A stretch of DNA of 64,000 nucleotides from Sweltsa coloradensis (lineage: Eukaryota; Arthropoda; Insecta; Plecoptera; Chloroperlidae): contig JAMZAV010000154.1 of assembly GCA_024449915.1 (NCBI GenBank), positions 310,001 through 374,000 of the forward strand, given 5' to 3'. The translations under genes were made by a program, and so were the position numbers. The notes under the pieces were generated by a model, which saw only the letters and a list, made by a program, of their open reading frames with translations, searched no databases and had not been told where the DNA came from. This document shows positions 30,187-40,918 of the stretch, in pieces; within the stretch, counting starts at the first letter, position 1, and each line of letters opens with the position of its first letter.

Positions 30187-30405
30187 ATACCGACAGTGTT
30201 GTCTCGACTCTGATTCGGGAGGTCCCAGGTTCGAGTCCCGTCGAGACCGGCAATCCTGACTGAAGGTTTTCCCGAAGTTTTCCTGAGTCGTTAATGCGAA
30301 TGCAAGGGATTGAGTCCTCTTAAACAGACCTCGGACATCCCTTCACATGTCCTATCCGCAACATACCTAGTTCACCTGAAGAGGGGCATGTTGCACCCAA
30401 TAACA
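30187..30405 (+). mobile_element. SINE-A copy
   Basis: tRNA-like head (CGACAGTGTTGTCTCGACTC, box B AGGTTCGAGTCCC), then the body GACCGGCAATCCTGACTGAA, GTTAATGCGAATGCAAGGGA, ATGTCCTATCCGCAACATAC and CCTGAAGAGGGGCATG. The head has lost about 16 bp between GGCTCGA and GACTCTG relative to other copies. Confidence 0.8.
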
Positions 30406-30902
30406 GGTTTAATTTCCAGGGTAAAATTTTTAATTTACCTAAAACATGAAAAAACTTTATAAATTTTGATTTAATTTACTTAAGTTTTTATTAGATTTTT
30501 TGGTATTGACCACTGTAACCTCACTTCCTCTTATTACTTTCCATCCTTCCTCCCTGTACCAGGAATCGCTCCCTTGACCTTCCACTCTGAGCCCTATGAT
30601 TATCAGTCCTGGCCCTAAGCGCTCACACTAGACTAGACCCACACCTCTCCGGAAGCAAACGCATTCATCGATGGCGCGATTGTTTTTTCTTACGCATTTC
30701 TTCCTTGAAATCTTAAACGTTCTCTTCGGAAATGCCTCAATAATGATTTTGATTCATTTTTTCTAAGACCTTGTGATTGATTTTGCGTTTTAATAATCGG
30801 TGCGTGTTTCAATACGAAATGTTGCGAATCGTACAGGAATTCCGGGTTTATGTTGTGAAATAAGAAAAACAAACACGGAAACATATTAACATTGTTATTT
30901 AA

Positions 30903-31315
30903 ACAAATAAATAAAAAATACATCCGTATTTAGAGTCCACCCACTCAGTCACACTACTGATTTTCAGTGGGGCACAGTAAACCAAAGCAACCAAGCCAAT
31001 CATATAGGCCCCGACGCAATCGATGAGTGAGCGATAACCAACCGAATAGGAAATATAGCAATCAGTGGTATGGACAGTGCGAACACCCGCGGATCAACGC
31101 CAGAATCAACAAGGCCGATTCAGAACAACTTTGAATTTATTATGTGCTTCGTTGCTAGGACGGCTCAAAAGTAATCGTTTGCAAATTCCTAAGACAAGAA
31201 CTAATAGACTTAAGTCCAAGTTAAAAGTTTGAAACTTCTGACTCTAGCGGGAATCGAACCATGGACCTTCTGCATTGGATGCAGAGACGCTAACCACAAG
31301 ACCAACGAGCCACAC
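30903..31315 (-). mobile_element. SINE-C copy outside the array
   Basis: Minus-strand element with tRNA-like head at 31250-31315 (box B on minus strand GGTTCGATTCC), central CAGTGGGGCACAGTAAACC on plus, and an AAATAAATAAA tail at 30903. It shows that SINE-C is dispersed and is not a fixed part of the ncRNA unit. Confidence 0.8.
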
Positions 31316-31410
31316 TTGTCCATTATATCACGTACACAATCAATTTCGGGGGTGGGGAAGAGGGGGGGGTGGCCCACAAAAAAGTTTGTAAATTCGCGTG
31401 CTCGGCCAAA

Positions 31411-31680
31411 TATATAATAAAATATATAAATAAATTTTATTTAGAGTCTACCTACTCAGTTATATAACTGATTTTCAGTGGGGGACTTTAAATCAAAGCG
31501 ACCAAGCCAACCCTGCAGGCCCCGACGCAATCGACGAGTGAGTGATAACCAACCAAAGATCGATATTTTTAATAGGAAATATAGCAATCAGTGGTATGGA
31601 CAGTGCGAACACCCGCGAATCAACGCCAGAATCAACAAGGCCGATTCAGAACAACTCTGAAATTTATTGTGTGCTTCGTG
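31411..31680 (-). mobile_element. SINE-C copy lacking its head
   Basis: Tail and central module (CAGTGGGGGACTTTAAATC, CAGTGGTATGGACAGTGCGA) are present. The tRNA-like head is missing and the sequence runs into the Penelope-like element at about 31680. Confidence 0.75.
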
Positions 31681-31955
31681 AACACATTTGAAAAACATAA
31701 TGTGGACTACAACATTCTTAGGTCTTATTTCAAAAGAAACTTTAGTAGAACAGGTAGATGATATTGATAAATTAGTTGAACTTAACACTGTTCTTAGGTG
31801 GGAAATAAGTTTTTATTGTTGCAATATTTCGAAAAGTTCCTTTCTTCGACAGGCAGACATTTACAAAAATACAAACATCTGAACAAACAATAACCACAGC
31901 CATGTGGATGAAAAATTAATTGCAAAGAAGTTATATTTTTAAGTAATTTAACAAG

Positions 31956-32537
31956 GTGAAAGAAAAACATTTACAAGGTGTGAAGCCTGCTATAACAAGT
32001 GCGATGTTATCAACAGATATTGAAACTGATGAAGGTGGACGTGATATTCTTATGACAATTGTTCTTGAATACCATCCAAATTTGTCAGAAAAATTTAGAC
32101 GCCTTTTATCTCCACATGGTATAAGAACTGTTTTCAAGTCATCAAATACTTTTCGTAGTTTGTTGACAAAAACTAAACCTTATAACCCAATTCAATCATA
32201 AAAAAACTGTATATATTCGATACCGTGTGAATGTGGAGCTCTCTACATAGGAAACACAAAAATACCGTTGAATGTCCGGATAAAAGAGCACAAAAATAAC
32301 GTGAATAATCGGAAAGTTGATACTTCAAAATTGTCAGAACACGTGTTTGACAATCATCATTATGTTTCTTGAAACGACGCCTCCATCATCCAACATGAGG
32401 CCGATTGGTTCAAACGGAAACTGAAAGAATCTGCATTCATGGCTGTCACACCGGAGATTGTCAGAACACCCAGCACAGCATTTCCAGCGTTGTGGCAAGA
32501 ATTCGTACCATCAAAACAACATAAGTCTTACAGCTAA
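31956..32537 (+). pseudogene. Penelope-like element: RT C-terminal part and GIY-YIG endonuclease
   Basis: One continuous frame with two in-frame stops (TAA at 32199 and TGA at 32370). The first part reads VLEYHPNLSEKFRRLLSPHG and IRTVFKSSNTFRSLLTKTKP, as in the RT thumb and linker of Penelope-like elements. The second starts CIYSIPCECGALYIGNTK and continues VRIKEHKNNVNN, SEHVFDNHH and ASIIQHE. 'IYSIPC-CG--YIG-T' with the following 'R--EH' is the GIY-YIG endonuclease, which nicks target DNA in this retroelement class. The main RT domain with its catalytic motif is absent. The TGA probably replaces a Trp codon. Inactive remnant. Confidence 0.85.
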
Positions 32538-32865
32538 CATCTTTCAACTTAAAATAATTTATTGCATTTTATTTATTTATTATTATATTATATATTTTTT
32601 CCACTATCAACTAAAACTATCAACTCAAACTATAAACAATGAACTTTCAACTAACAACCAATTATCTATCAAGCCTATAACTACTATATTTTTTTATACC
32701 TAGTTGTTTCGTCATAAATAAAAGCTAGGGATATATCGTTTGTAAATGTTTTTCTTTCACCTTGATAAATTACTTAAAAATATAACTTAATTGCAATTAA
32801 TTTTTCATCCACATAGCTGTGGTTATTGTTTGTTCAGATGTTTGTATTTTTTTGTAAATGTCTGC

Positions 32866-32894
32866 CTGACGAAGAAAAGTGAAACTTTTCGAAA
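32866..32894 (+). ncRNA. hammerhead-ribozyme-like core in Penelope flank
   Basis: CTGACGA (32866-32872), a stem of six pairs GAAAAG/CTTTTC with loop TGAAA, then GAAA (32891-32894). This is the CUGANGA–stem II–GAAA arrangement of hammerhead ribozymes, which are known in Penelope-like elements. An extra A lies before stem II, and I cannot place a proper stem III or cleavage site, so it is probably degenerate. The inverted left arm has the same motif on the minus strand with CTGTCGA (31827-31852). Confidence 0.4.
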
Positions 32895-33203
32895 TATTGC
32901 AACATAATAAAAACTTATTTCCCACCGAAGAACAGTGTTAAGTTCACCTAATTTATCAATATTCTTAGGTCTGTTTCAACCCACGTTTGTTTACTTTAAA
33001 CGGCAGTTCACCACTGTGATCTCCATATACTTAGGCCTACGTGGATTGCGTATGCTATACTGTAACATTGAAGCCATCTTGGGGGCGGCCATGTTGGAAG
33101 GCAAAACTTTACATATTTACGGCAAACATGCCTTTGTGCGTTGCGTTGAAGAGCATAAAACGATTTGTCAATACGTACATTACTATTGATATTATTAGCT
33201 TAT

Positions 33204-33590
33204 GACATGAATGAGCCATACGGGAGTGATTTTTACCACTTGAATATCACATGCACCAGTTTCTTTCTGCGTTTAGTCCATTTATTTATTAGTTAGTTAC
33301 TAAATCGGCCTACATTAATTTAAATGTGCATTTTACTTTTTGAAACTTGAAAGGGTCATAAGCATTAATTATAAGGGTGATTGCAAATTAATCGGCCAAT
33401 CCACCCCCATCCTTTCAGTTAATACTCATGACCGTTACAATGTTCAAAAAGTGAAATGCACATTAAATTAATGTAGGCCGATATAGTAACTAACTAATAA
33501 ATAAACCGACTAAACGCAGAAAAAAACTGCTGCATGTGATATTCAAGTGGTAAAAAACACTCCCGTGGCTCATTCATGTCCAATGTCTGT
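33204..33590. mobile_element. MITE-C copy 1 (387-bp palindrome)
   Basis: GACATGAATGAGCCATACGG … CCGTGGCTCATTCATGTC, with internal arms TACCACTTGAATATCACATG and CATGTGATATTCAAGTGGTA, and GGCCTACATTAATTTAAATG against ATTAATGTAGGCC. Almost the whole element is self-complementary. Confidence 0.85.
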
Positions 33591-33698
33591 ATAATTTATT
33601 CTTATGGTAAAAATTATACGTTATGTTTATTTTTCAACTGATCTTAATTCTTCATGCTAAATAATTATACATAATTAAACATAGCTAGTAAAACGCAT

Positions 33699-33945
33699 GT
33701 CGTGGTTAGACGAGTGAGCGAGCCATGCGTTGAGTACCCGGTAACATTCCCTTTCCTCCCCTTATCTAAGGCTGTATCCTGTATGGTTCTTTCCTCCCTA
33801 GCCCATCATACGCTAGAGTGGCGCATTATGGCATTTCAGTTAACGCACCCTTATACCAACTAAATTCAAACCCCTATCATTTATACCTTATATATCATGT
33901 AAATGTTCCCGGGTACTCAACACATGACTCGCTCACTCGTCTGAC
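33699..33945. mobile_element. inverted-repeat element E (copy 1)
   Basis: Arms TTAGACGAGTGAGCGAGCCA (33707) and TGACTCGCTCACTCGTCTGA (about 33923-33942), with GTTGAGTACCCGGTAACATT / GTTCCCGGGTACTCAACAC. The same arms flank the palindrome at 42537-43440. Confidence 0.65.
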
Positions 33946-34331
33946 ATACATGGTCCTGCTCAATAACTACGTTCATTACACATTGCGAGTGTCCAAATAC
34001 AATGTCAGCCAGTACAGCCATAAAGCAGACGTCGGACCTCCGAGCTCACAGCCCTCTGCATTCCCCGCACGATCCACAAGGCTCCACGCACCGCCTACGA
34101 TACGTGACCACTGCCCGCCAAGGTCGTCTCTACTGCGCAAGGCGGTGGACGAACATGAATCTTTCAACGATATGTCATTAATCGTGATGGGCAGTGAATA
34201 CAGTTACAATGGAAATCAGGCGTTTGTTGAGCTTTGCCTTCACGATTCCATGTTCTGCGAATGTATTTAGGGTCATTATCGCTTACATTAACGTAAAAAT
34301 ATAAGTTCGTTTACAAAACGGTGAGATGTGA

Positions 34332-34393
34332 TTCGTTGGTCATATTGTGGGATCCTCTGTTTGCAATGCAAAAAGGTCTAGGGTTCAATAAAT
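34332..34393 (+). mobile_element. degraded SINE-C head
   Basis: TTCGTTGGTCATATTGTGGG, then ATCCTCTGTTTGCAATGCAA, AAAGGTCTAGGGTTCAAT align to the tRNA-like head of SINE-C, but the internal promoter boxes have decayed. Confidence 0.45.
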
Positions 34394-36580
34394 TTACTGC
34401 CAAATGACATTGCATAGTTATGTGGCACACGGAACACACAAAATATACAAACAAACTAAAAAGTATAACATAAAATTTAACATGGATAAGGTGAAAAGAA
34501 CAAAATTGTGTCCACTAGTTATCAGTGTTTAAGTCCCCACCTAGGCCGGGTTGATAAATGTTTAATGGCAATTTATAAATAATAATGTTATGATAATAGC
34601 TTAAAATCGATATAAATATGCCAATTACTACCAAATGTTTGAAAGAATTTCGATTTTATACAATAATCGATTTGTACTCAAAAATTTAGAACTGAACGAT
34701 AATAACCCAAAAAATTATAAATTTGCAAAACTCGAACTCATGCCAAGTTTAACGACGCGGTTTCCTCAAGGTAACGCGTATTTGAAGAATTTAAGTCAAT
34801 ACTTGCGTGTGAGGCTTCACAATGTTTATACACATTATGCGCATGGGATATCCGTTACTATTACATATTAAACTGTGGTCGTACACGTTGTGCGTAATTT
34901 CGATGTAGATTCAAGATGTATTCACAACCTTAACCCGTATTTAAACATCCGGTTAGGTAAGAGCCTGACTAAAACTATCAGCACGGTATTCTGACGTTTA
35001 GCAGAAAACGTGAAAATTAGGCTTGACAAAATTAAATACCTTATGGGGCTTTCCACTTTGCCCTCAAATAAGTAAGATGTAAAAAAAAAAGCAAAACGTT
35101 CTGACGATGGAAAGTAAACTATGCTGGAACTATCAGGAAATTCCTGTTGATATTATCAGTGAAATATAAATTATGTAACTAACACTGATAAAACTCACTG
35201 TTAATAATTATACAGTAGAATTAAAATATGATGTGGTAATATCACTAAAGTAGATTGTTAGAAAATAGGTCTACACAAATGTGTAAACAATTTTTGTCGA
35301 TAACCGAAATGTCGAAATGTTTCAAACACTTCTGTCCTAGTTCGTCGCCAGTTGAAGACTTGGGGGTCTATCTAGTAAACCAAACGACAATAGTTGATCG
35401 AGAATGACAACTTAGTAAAAAGAATAAGTCGTTCTCAGTGTAGCAAATGTTTACCCCGGGCCCGGGGTTTTATTAAAACATTCATCATTGTAAATCGAAA
35501 CGTTCTATTGCAATATGCATGAATGTATAAACAAAGTTGACTCAGTCGATCGAAAAGTAGTCGTTTGAGTCAGTAAATGTCAGTCAGTAAGTCAGGCGAC
35601 AGCGACAAATATGCAAAAAAGGAAATGGGGGGGAAACGGGAAAAATTCAAATTTTTGAAAATAAACTCAAATTTGGATTTTTTTACTTTGATGTCAAACT
35701 GGAATCCAAAATTTTCCTTGAAATATCAAGGTGGTAGAAAGGAAAATTGGGCCGTCGATCATCTGTTGTTGCACGAATTTTAAAATACCCTGCTTTGATG
35801 TGATGGGTTCCCTGATGAACAGAGTAGTTAGTTTATGCTGCAAGTTTTGATTTATATGTAGGGTTATTGATAATCCATGGATTAATAATTCAATTCTTCA
35901 ATAGTTTTTTCTCCGCCGATCCGTCCTCGGCAATCAAGTTATTTCCTGTTGTGTGGGTAACACCTCGTGGCCCTTGGGGTAACAGAAAGTGTTGATGCAG
36001 AAGAACAGAACCCTGAGCTACCTTGATAATATGTAATCGTGATCACTTAAACTCTTGACCGTTCAGCCCTGGCCTAGGACTTGATGCCTCTCCTTAACCC
36101 ACCGGGCGCGTGCGACGAATTAGCTGTTGGAGGGAACATTCCCAGGGGCGACTCGCCCCTCTAGGGGACCAGGCGACGGTGGGAGGAGTTGGAGATTAAA
36201 TATGAATTAAATAAATAATACAGATGAAATGATCATTGAATAATGTTGTTTGGATGGATTGACTTTCACTTTTTCTACAATACTGAAATTTTAAAAAAAT
36301 GATAAATTTTATTTGCAATACATGTTTTTATTTCAATATCAATCTATTGTGTGGGTTATTGTCGATCTTCATAAGCTCAACAATAATATTATTTGTATTT
36401 CATTGGCTATCACAATTTTCTTTGAAAGTTTCATACATGGATTAGTTTCGTTTTGCCACAAACCTGAAAAAGAAAAGCAACTATTACCTTTAAAATAAAT
36501 TTAGTAAATGAACGAAATGTCGATAAATAAAAGTAAATACAATAAATTACATGCAATAAGCACCATTTCGTAAAGAAACT
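34394..36580. other. no gene recognised
   Basis: AT-rich. Contains a GGGCCCGGGG near 35456. No repeat family or exon could be named. Confidence 0.5.
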
Positions 36581-36982
36581 TTGAATAGATTGCCTACCCT
36601 GAAAAACGTTGCTGACAACATTTTAATAATTATTCCGGAGAGGATGAAAGTGTTCAACAAATCAACACATGTACAACATATTGTTCATTCATTATAACCA
36701 AGCAAAATGTTGGTTAGTAGTAATAAATTAATATATAATATGTTATTATTTAATACAATTCAGAAATTTAAAAAAATCCACCCCCATCGGGATGGATTTT
36801 TTAATCTCTGAATTGTAATTTTAATATTAATAATTCCACCTTGCGGGAGTGTTTCCCGACTACCCAAATCGAGAAATATAATATTACGTTGTACATCATT
36901 TGTTAATTTGTTGAACATTTTCATTGCTCTCCTGAACAATTTAAAACATTTTGGTTGCAACGTTATTTCGGGGAAGACATTA
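36581..36982. mobile_element. MITE-A copy 7 with nested MITE-F
   Basis: Left arm 36601-36700 (GAAAGTGTTCAACAAATCAA) and right arm 36890-36982 (TTGTTGAACATTTTCATTGC, GTTGCAACGTTATTTCGGGG). A MITE-F element is inserted between them at about 36757-36893. Confidence 0.8.
36757..36893 (-). mobile_element. MITE-F copy 1 nested in MITE-A
   Basis: Hairpin TACAATTCAGAAATTTAAAA / TCTGAATTGTA around TCCACCCCCATCGGGATGGA, then the family end GGGAGTGTTTCCCGACTACC and CAAATCGAGAAAT. It is inverted relative to the copy at 55170. Confidence 0.75.
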
Positions 36983-37407
36983 ATAAAATCAAACAATATT
37001 CAAGATAATTAATTGGCTCTCCAGTGAAGGATAGCAAAATTAACATTTCTTGCAAAATCAACTATAGATTGCAAGTTTAATTCTGTATTAATAGTGCGTG
37101 GAACTCAACAGGAAATCAAAGTGTAACCTTGTGTTTTGGCAACCAGCATCCATCTCGCTCCACTCATGGCTACTAAGTCTTATGAAACAACGTTTATCAC
37201 AGATCACGGAGGTAAAAGTTAGGTTGACGCAATATCGACTATTGTAAGCAGGTTTTTGTTGTTGTTTATTCGTCTATTTCCTGGTGGAGAAAATCTTTGG
37301 AACTGTCACGAAAACTTCGTCTCTTATGAAAGTGATATGTTAGCACATCGGACACCTAAGGACAATAGTGATAAACGGTGTTGGAAACTCGAATTGTTTT
37401 CAAGTGG

Positions 37408-37766
37408 TACCGACAGTGTTGGCTCGAGCGTTAGGCGCGCGACTCTGATTCGGGAGGTCTCGGGTTCAAATCCCGTCAAGACTTGTGCCATCAAAGTCCA
37501 ACTCGCAACCTTCTAGTGGTTTGGCCCGTAAGTAGGGGAGTTTCACTCCCTAAAACTAATGGCGAGCTCTGGGTCGTCGTCGGGGAACTTTCCCCTTCCA
37601 TTTGACTACTTCCCCGACGGCGACGACAAAGACAAAACGGACGGATGATGACATAGACGAAAACGACCACGACGTGGGGGAACCCCTGCCCTCCCCATAC
37701 GCTTGTGGCTGGTTTTGACCAGCACAAGCCTGTCCACCCCTTGTCCCCCCGCGTCACCCCTTACGT
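37408..37766 (+). mobile_element. SINE-B with tRNA-like head (full length)
   Basis: Head ACCGACAGTGTTGGCTCGAG, GCGCGCGACTCTGATTCGGG, box B GGGTTCAAATCCC (37408-37486). It is followed at once by the SINE-B body (CCAACTCGCAACCTTCTAGT … GGCGAGCTCTGGGTCGTCGT). The same head stands before the different SINE-A body elsewhere, so the two families share a head module. Confidence 0.75.
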
Positions 37767-37857
37767 TCCTCCTCCAGGAAAGAAGTATACATGGTGATAA
37801 CTCAAACTTACAGAAATTGTTTTATCTAGGAGCGCCCTAAAACTACTAATAATTATA

Positions 37858-38030
37858 ACGGCAATCCTGACTGAAGGATTTTTCCGATGTCTTCCTCAGT
37901 CGTTAATGCGAATGCAAGGGATTGACAGTTAAGATTGACTTCACAATTATCCGATCCGCAACATATTTAGTAAGACACCTGAAGAGGGGCATGAATTGCG
38001 CCCTGGGCAGGCTTCCCACAAATATTATTA
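37858..38030 (+). mobile_element. SINE-A body fragment
   Basis: ACGGCAATCCTGACTGAAGG … CAACATATTTAGTAAGACAC, CTGAAGAGGGGCATGAATTG, ending CCCACAAATATTATTATTA. It begins exactly where the tRNA-like head would end, so it may be the other half of the element at 37408, separated by the SINE-B body. Confidence 0.7.
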
Positions 38031-38159
38031 TTATGTATGTTTTCAAGTTGCTGAGAAAGAATGTGTTTTACTTAATTCGTGCAATTATATATTTATTTAA
38101 CGTCTTACTTATTACCTAGAAAATTAGCTACAATTAAAAATAGATAAGTCGTCTACGTT

Positions 38160-38312
38160 GGAACGTACGATGGTCCGAAGCGTATGGCTCTACGAGGACG
38201 TGGGTTCGAATCCCGCATAAGGCATGTATTTTTTGTAATCGTCCTTCACCCTCATAGCCTTCTAAGTACTACATTACTATGAGACGTTAAGCACCAAAAA
38301 TCATCATCATAC
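38160..38312 (+). mobile_element. SINE-D, tRNA-like head and GACGTTAA tail
   Basis: Box A-like GATGGTCCGAAGCGTATGGC, box B GGGTTCGAATCCC (38203), then ATTTTTTGTAATCGTCC and the end ATGAGACGTTAAGCACCAAA followed by ATCATCATCAT. Only this copy is clear in the window. Confidence 0.55.
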
Positions 38313-38374
38313 ACATCGACAATACATAAAAATTAAAATCTACATATTATACAAACAATTGCTTTTTAAAATTT

Positions 38375-38545
38375 CTCGTGGGTAACCTGCACAGGGTACA
38401 ATGAACGGTGAATTCAAATCGGTATTTTTAGGGAGGACAATATTGTGAAGAGATGTTTGAGGACTGTTTAATAAGAAGAATCAATCCCTTGCATTCGAAT
38501 AAACCACCGAAGAAAATCTCTGAAAAAACTAGGTTTAGATTCAAG
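38375..38545 (-). mobile_element. SINE-A fragment, diverged
   Basis: Recognisable from CCCTTGCATTCGAATAAACC and GAGGACTGTTTAATAAG. Lacks the head. Confidence 0.6.
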
Positions 38546-38750
38546 GGTGGGGTCCAAACTTTGATTAAATTTCTCCGCTCAAACTAAAAAAGTAAGGTGA
38601 AGTTTATTAAAGTATTCAAAACAAGAATTGTGAGGTGGGGTCTCCGCAGATTTTGTCGCTCATTCAGATCTTTTTCATTACATATTTGTACTTAGTTCTT
38701 TTAAACAAAATTAATTTCCGGTATTATCAATACTTTGAGGGTCTTCCTAG

Positions 38751-40376
38751 CTTCTTGGACAGACAATCAGCCCTAGAATGTCTGGAGCTTCTTGGACAGA
38801 CACTCAGCCCTAGAATGTCTGGGCTTCTTGGACAAACCCCTAGAATGTCTGGAGTCTTTTGGACAGACCTCAGGAATGTCTGGAGCTTCTTGGACAGACA
38901 CTCAGCCTAGAATGTGGAGCTTGTTGACAGACACTCAGCACTAGAATGTCTGGAGCTCTTGGACAGACCTCAGCCCTAGAATGTCTGGAGCTTCTTGGAC
39001 AGACTCAGCCTGAATTCTGGCCTTGAGACGAGACTCAGCCCTGAAGCCGGGCTTCTTGGACATATCACCTCGCCCTAATGTCTGGAGTTCTTTGGACAAC
39101 CACCCTGAATGTCTGGAGCTTCTTGGACAGACTCAGCCCTAGAATTCTGGAGCTTCTTGGACAGACACTCAGCCCTAGAATGTCTGGAGCTTCTTGGACA
39201 GACACTCAGCCCTAGAATGTCTGGAGCTTCGCAGACACTCAGCCTGAATGTCTGGAGCTTCTTGGACAGAACCCGCAAATGTCTGGAGCTCTGCAAAGCT
39301 AGCTTCTGGAAGACCAGCTCTGGAATGCACTCTTGGAGACACTAGCCCAGAATGTCTTCTTGGACAGACACTCAGCCTAGAATGTCTGGAGCTTCTTGGA
39401 CAGACACTCAGCCCTAGAATGTCAGGAGCTTCTTGGACAACCCAGCACCTAGAATGTCTGGGCTTCGCCTAGAGCAGAGCTTCTCAGATACCCTAGAGTG
39501 CGACTTCTTGGACAACACAGCCCGAGCTGGTCTGGCGAGCTTCTTGGACAACCTCAGCCCAGAATGTCTGGAGCTTTCTGGAGCACTCACGCACTAGAAT
39601 GTCTGGAGCTTCTTGGACAGAACACGCATGCGACTCCTCAGAATCCTGAAGCTTCTTGGACAACACTCAGCCTAGTCTGTGGCTTCTTGACAACACTAGC
39701 CTAGAATGTCTGAGCTCTGGACAGACACTCAGCCTAGAATGTCTGGAGTTGTAGACAGCAGCAAGTCTGGAGTTCTTGCGAGCTTCTGATGCGACTCAGC
39801 CCAGAATGTCTGGAGCTTCTTGGACAGACACTCAGCCCTAAATGTCTGGAGCTTCTTGGACAGACCCAATCCTGAGCTTTGGACAGACAGCCCTAGAAGA
39901 CACTACCCAGAACTGAGCTCTAGACATGCATGAGCCTTGACTGACTCGCCCTAGAATGTCTGGAGACTCAGCACAGAATGTCTGGGCTTTTGGACAGACT
40001 CAGCCCTAGAATGTCTGGAGCTTCTTGCAAACACTCAGCCCTAGAATGTCAACTTCTGGACACACTCACCCTAGAATGTCTGGAGCTTCTTGGACAGACA
40101 CTCAGCCCTAGAATGTCTGGAGCCCCCTCCTTGACAGACTCAGCCCTAGAATGTCTGGAGCTTCTTGGACAACACTCAGCCCTAGAATGTCTGTAGCTTC
40201 TTGGACAGACACTCAGCACTAGAATGTCTGGAGCTTCTTGGACAGACACTCAGCCCTAGAATGTCTGGAGCTTCTTGGGACAGACTCAGCCCTAGAATGT
40301 CTGGAGCTTCTTGGACAGACACTCAGCCCTAGAATGTCTGGAGCTTCTTGGACAGACACTCAGCCCTAGAATGTCT
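38751..40376 (+). repeat. 37-bp minisatellite, about 44 copies
   Basis: Unit TCTGGAGCTTCTTGGACAGA + CACTCAGCCCTAGAATG. Copies at both ends are nearly identical. The middle (39000-40060) has many small deletions that look like uncorrected read errors. The frames with SGASWTDSALE-like text are repeat by-products. Confidence 0.95.
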
Positions 40377-40610
40377 CTAAGCTCCTCTTACTTTCTCCGC
40401 CGCGCGGGTCCTCGCGCAGCCCAGCCCGAAACAGCCGCAAGTTCAATGAGACTGAGGCGCAATTACTATCATTACACACATGTGTTGTTACTCCTGCCTC
40501 TCCGGAAGTTTTAGGATCACTTCCGGATGTTGCGAGAGTCAATCAGTTCCGAACGATTACGAAGTTTTACGAACACATTCCAATCTTTTCACTGACAACA
40601 GAGAGGTTAT

Positions 40611-40676
40611 TAAGTTCCCGACACGGTAGCCCAGGCCTTAGGGGTTAAAGCCGGGGTTCGATACCCGGATGAGATT
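40611..40676 (+). mobile_element. tRNA-like SINE head
   Basis: CGACACGGTAGCCCAGGCCT, TAGGGGTTAAAGCCGGGGTT, CGATACCCGG: box A-like and box B-like segments without a full cloverleaf. MITE-A copy 8 follows at 40687. Confidence 0.5.
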
Positions 40677-40686
40677 GATTATGTGA

Positions 40687-40918
40687 TTGAATACCTTCCT
40701 CTGAATAACGTTGCAACCAACATTTTTTAAATGTTCATGAGAGTGATGAAAGTGTTCAACAAATCAACAAATATGTACAAAATATTATTTATGAATTTAT
40801 TATTACTAACCAACATGTTACTTAAAAATAATAAATAAATGAACGAATGAATAATATGCAGTACATCATTTGTTGATATGTTGAACACTTTCATCACTCT
40901 CCTGAACCTTTTTTGAAA
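40687..40918. mobile_element. MITE-A copy 8 (right end truncated)
   Basis: TTGAATACCTTCCTCTGAAT at left. Palindromic arms GAAAGTGTTCAACAAATCAA and TTGAACACTTTCATCACTCT. The outer right end with GGGAGGCATT is missing. Confidence 0.8.

Larger units (their letters stand above)
31766..32960 (+). mobile_element. Penelope-like element remnant between inverted repeats
   Basis: A coding remnant (31956-32537) lies between two inverted repeats of about 210-220 bp (31766-31976 and 32740-32960). The arms share CAAGGTGAAAGAAAAACATT / AATGTTTTTCTTTCACCTTG and CACAGC / GCTGTG with surrounding text. Penelope-like retroelements are known for flanking LTR-like repeats that can be direct or inverted. The arm also carries a hammerhead-like core (separate entry). 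Confidence 0.75.

Noticed and set aside
33818..34270. 150-codon open frame
   Set aside because: Its first third lies in the inverted-repeat element E and the remainder has no motif or splice support.
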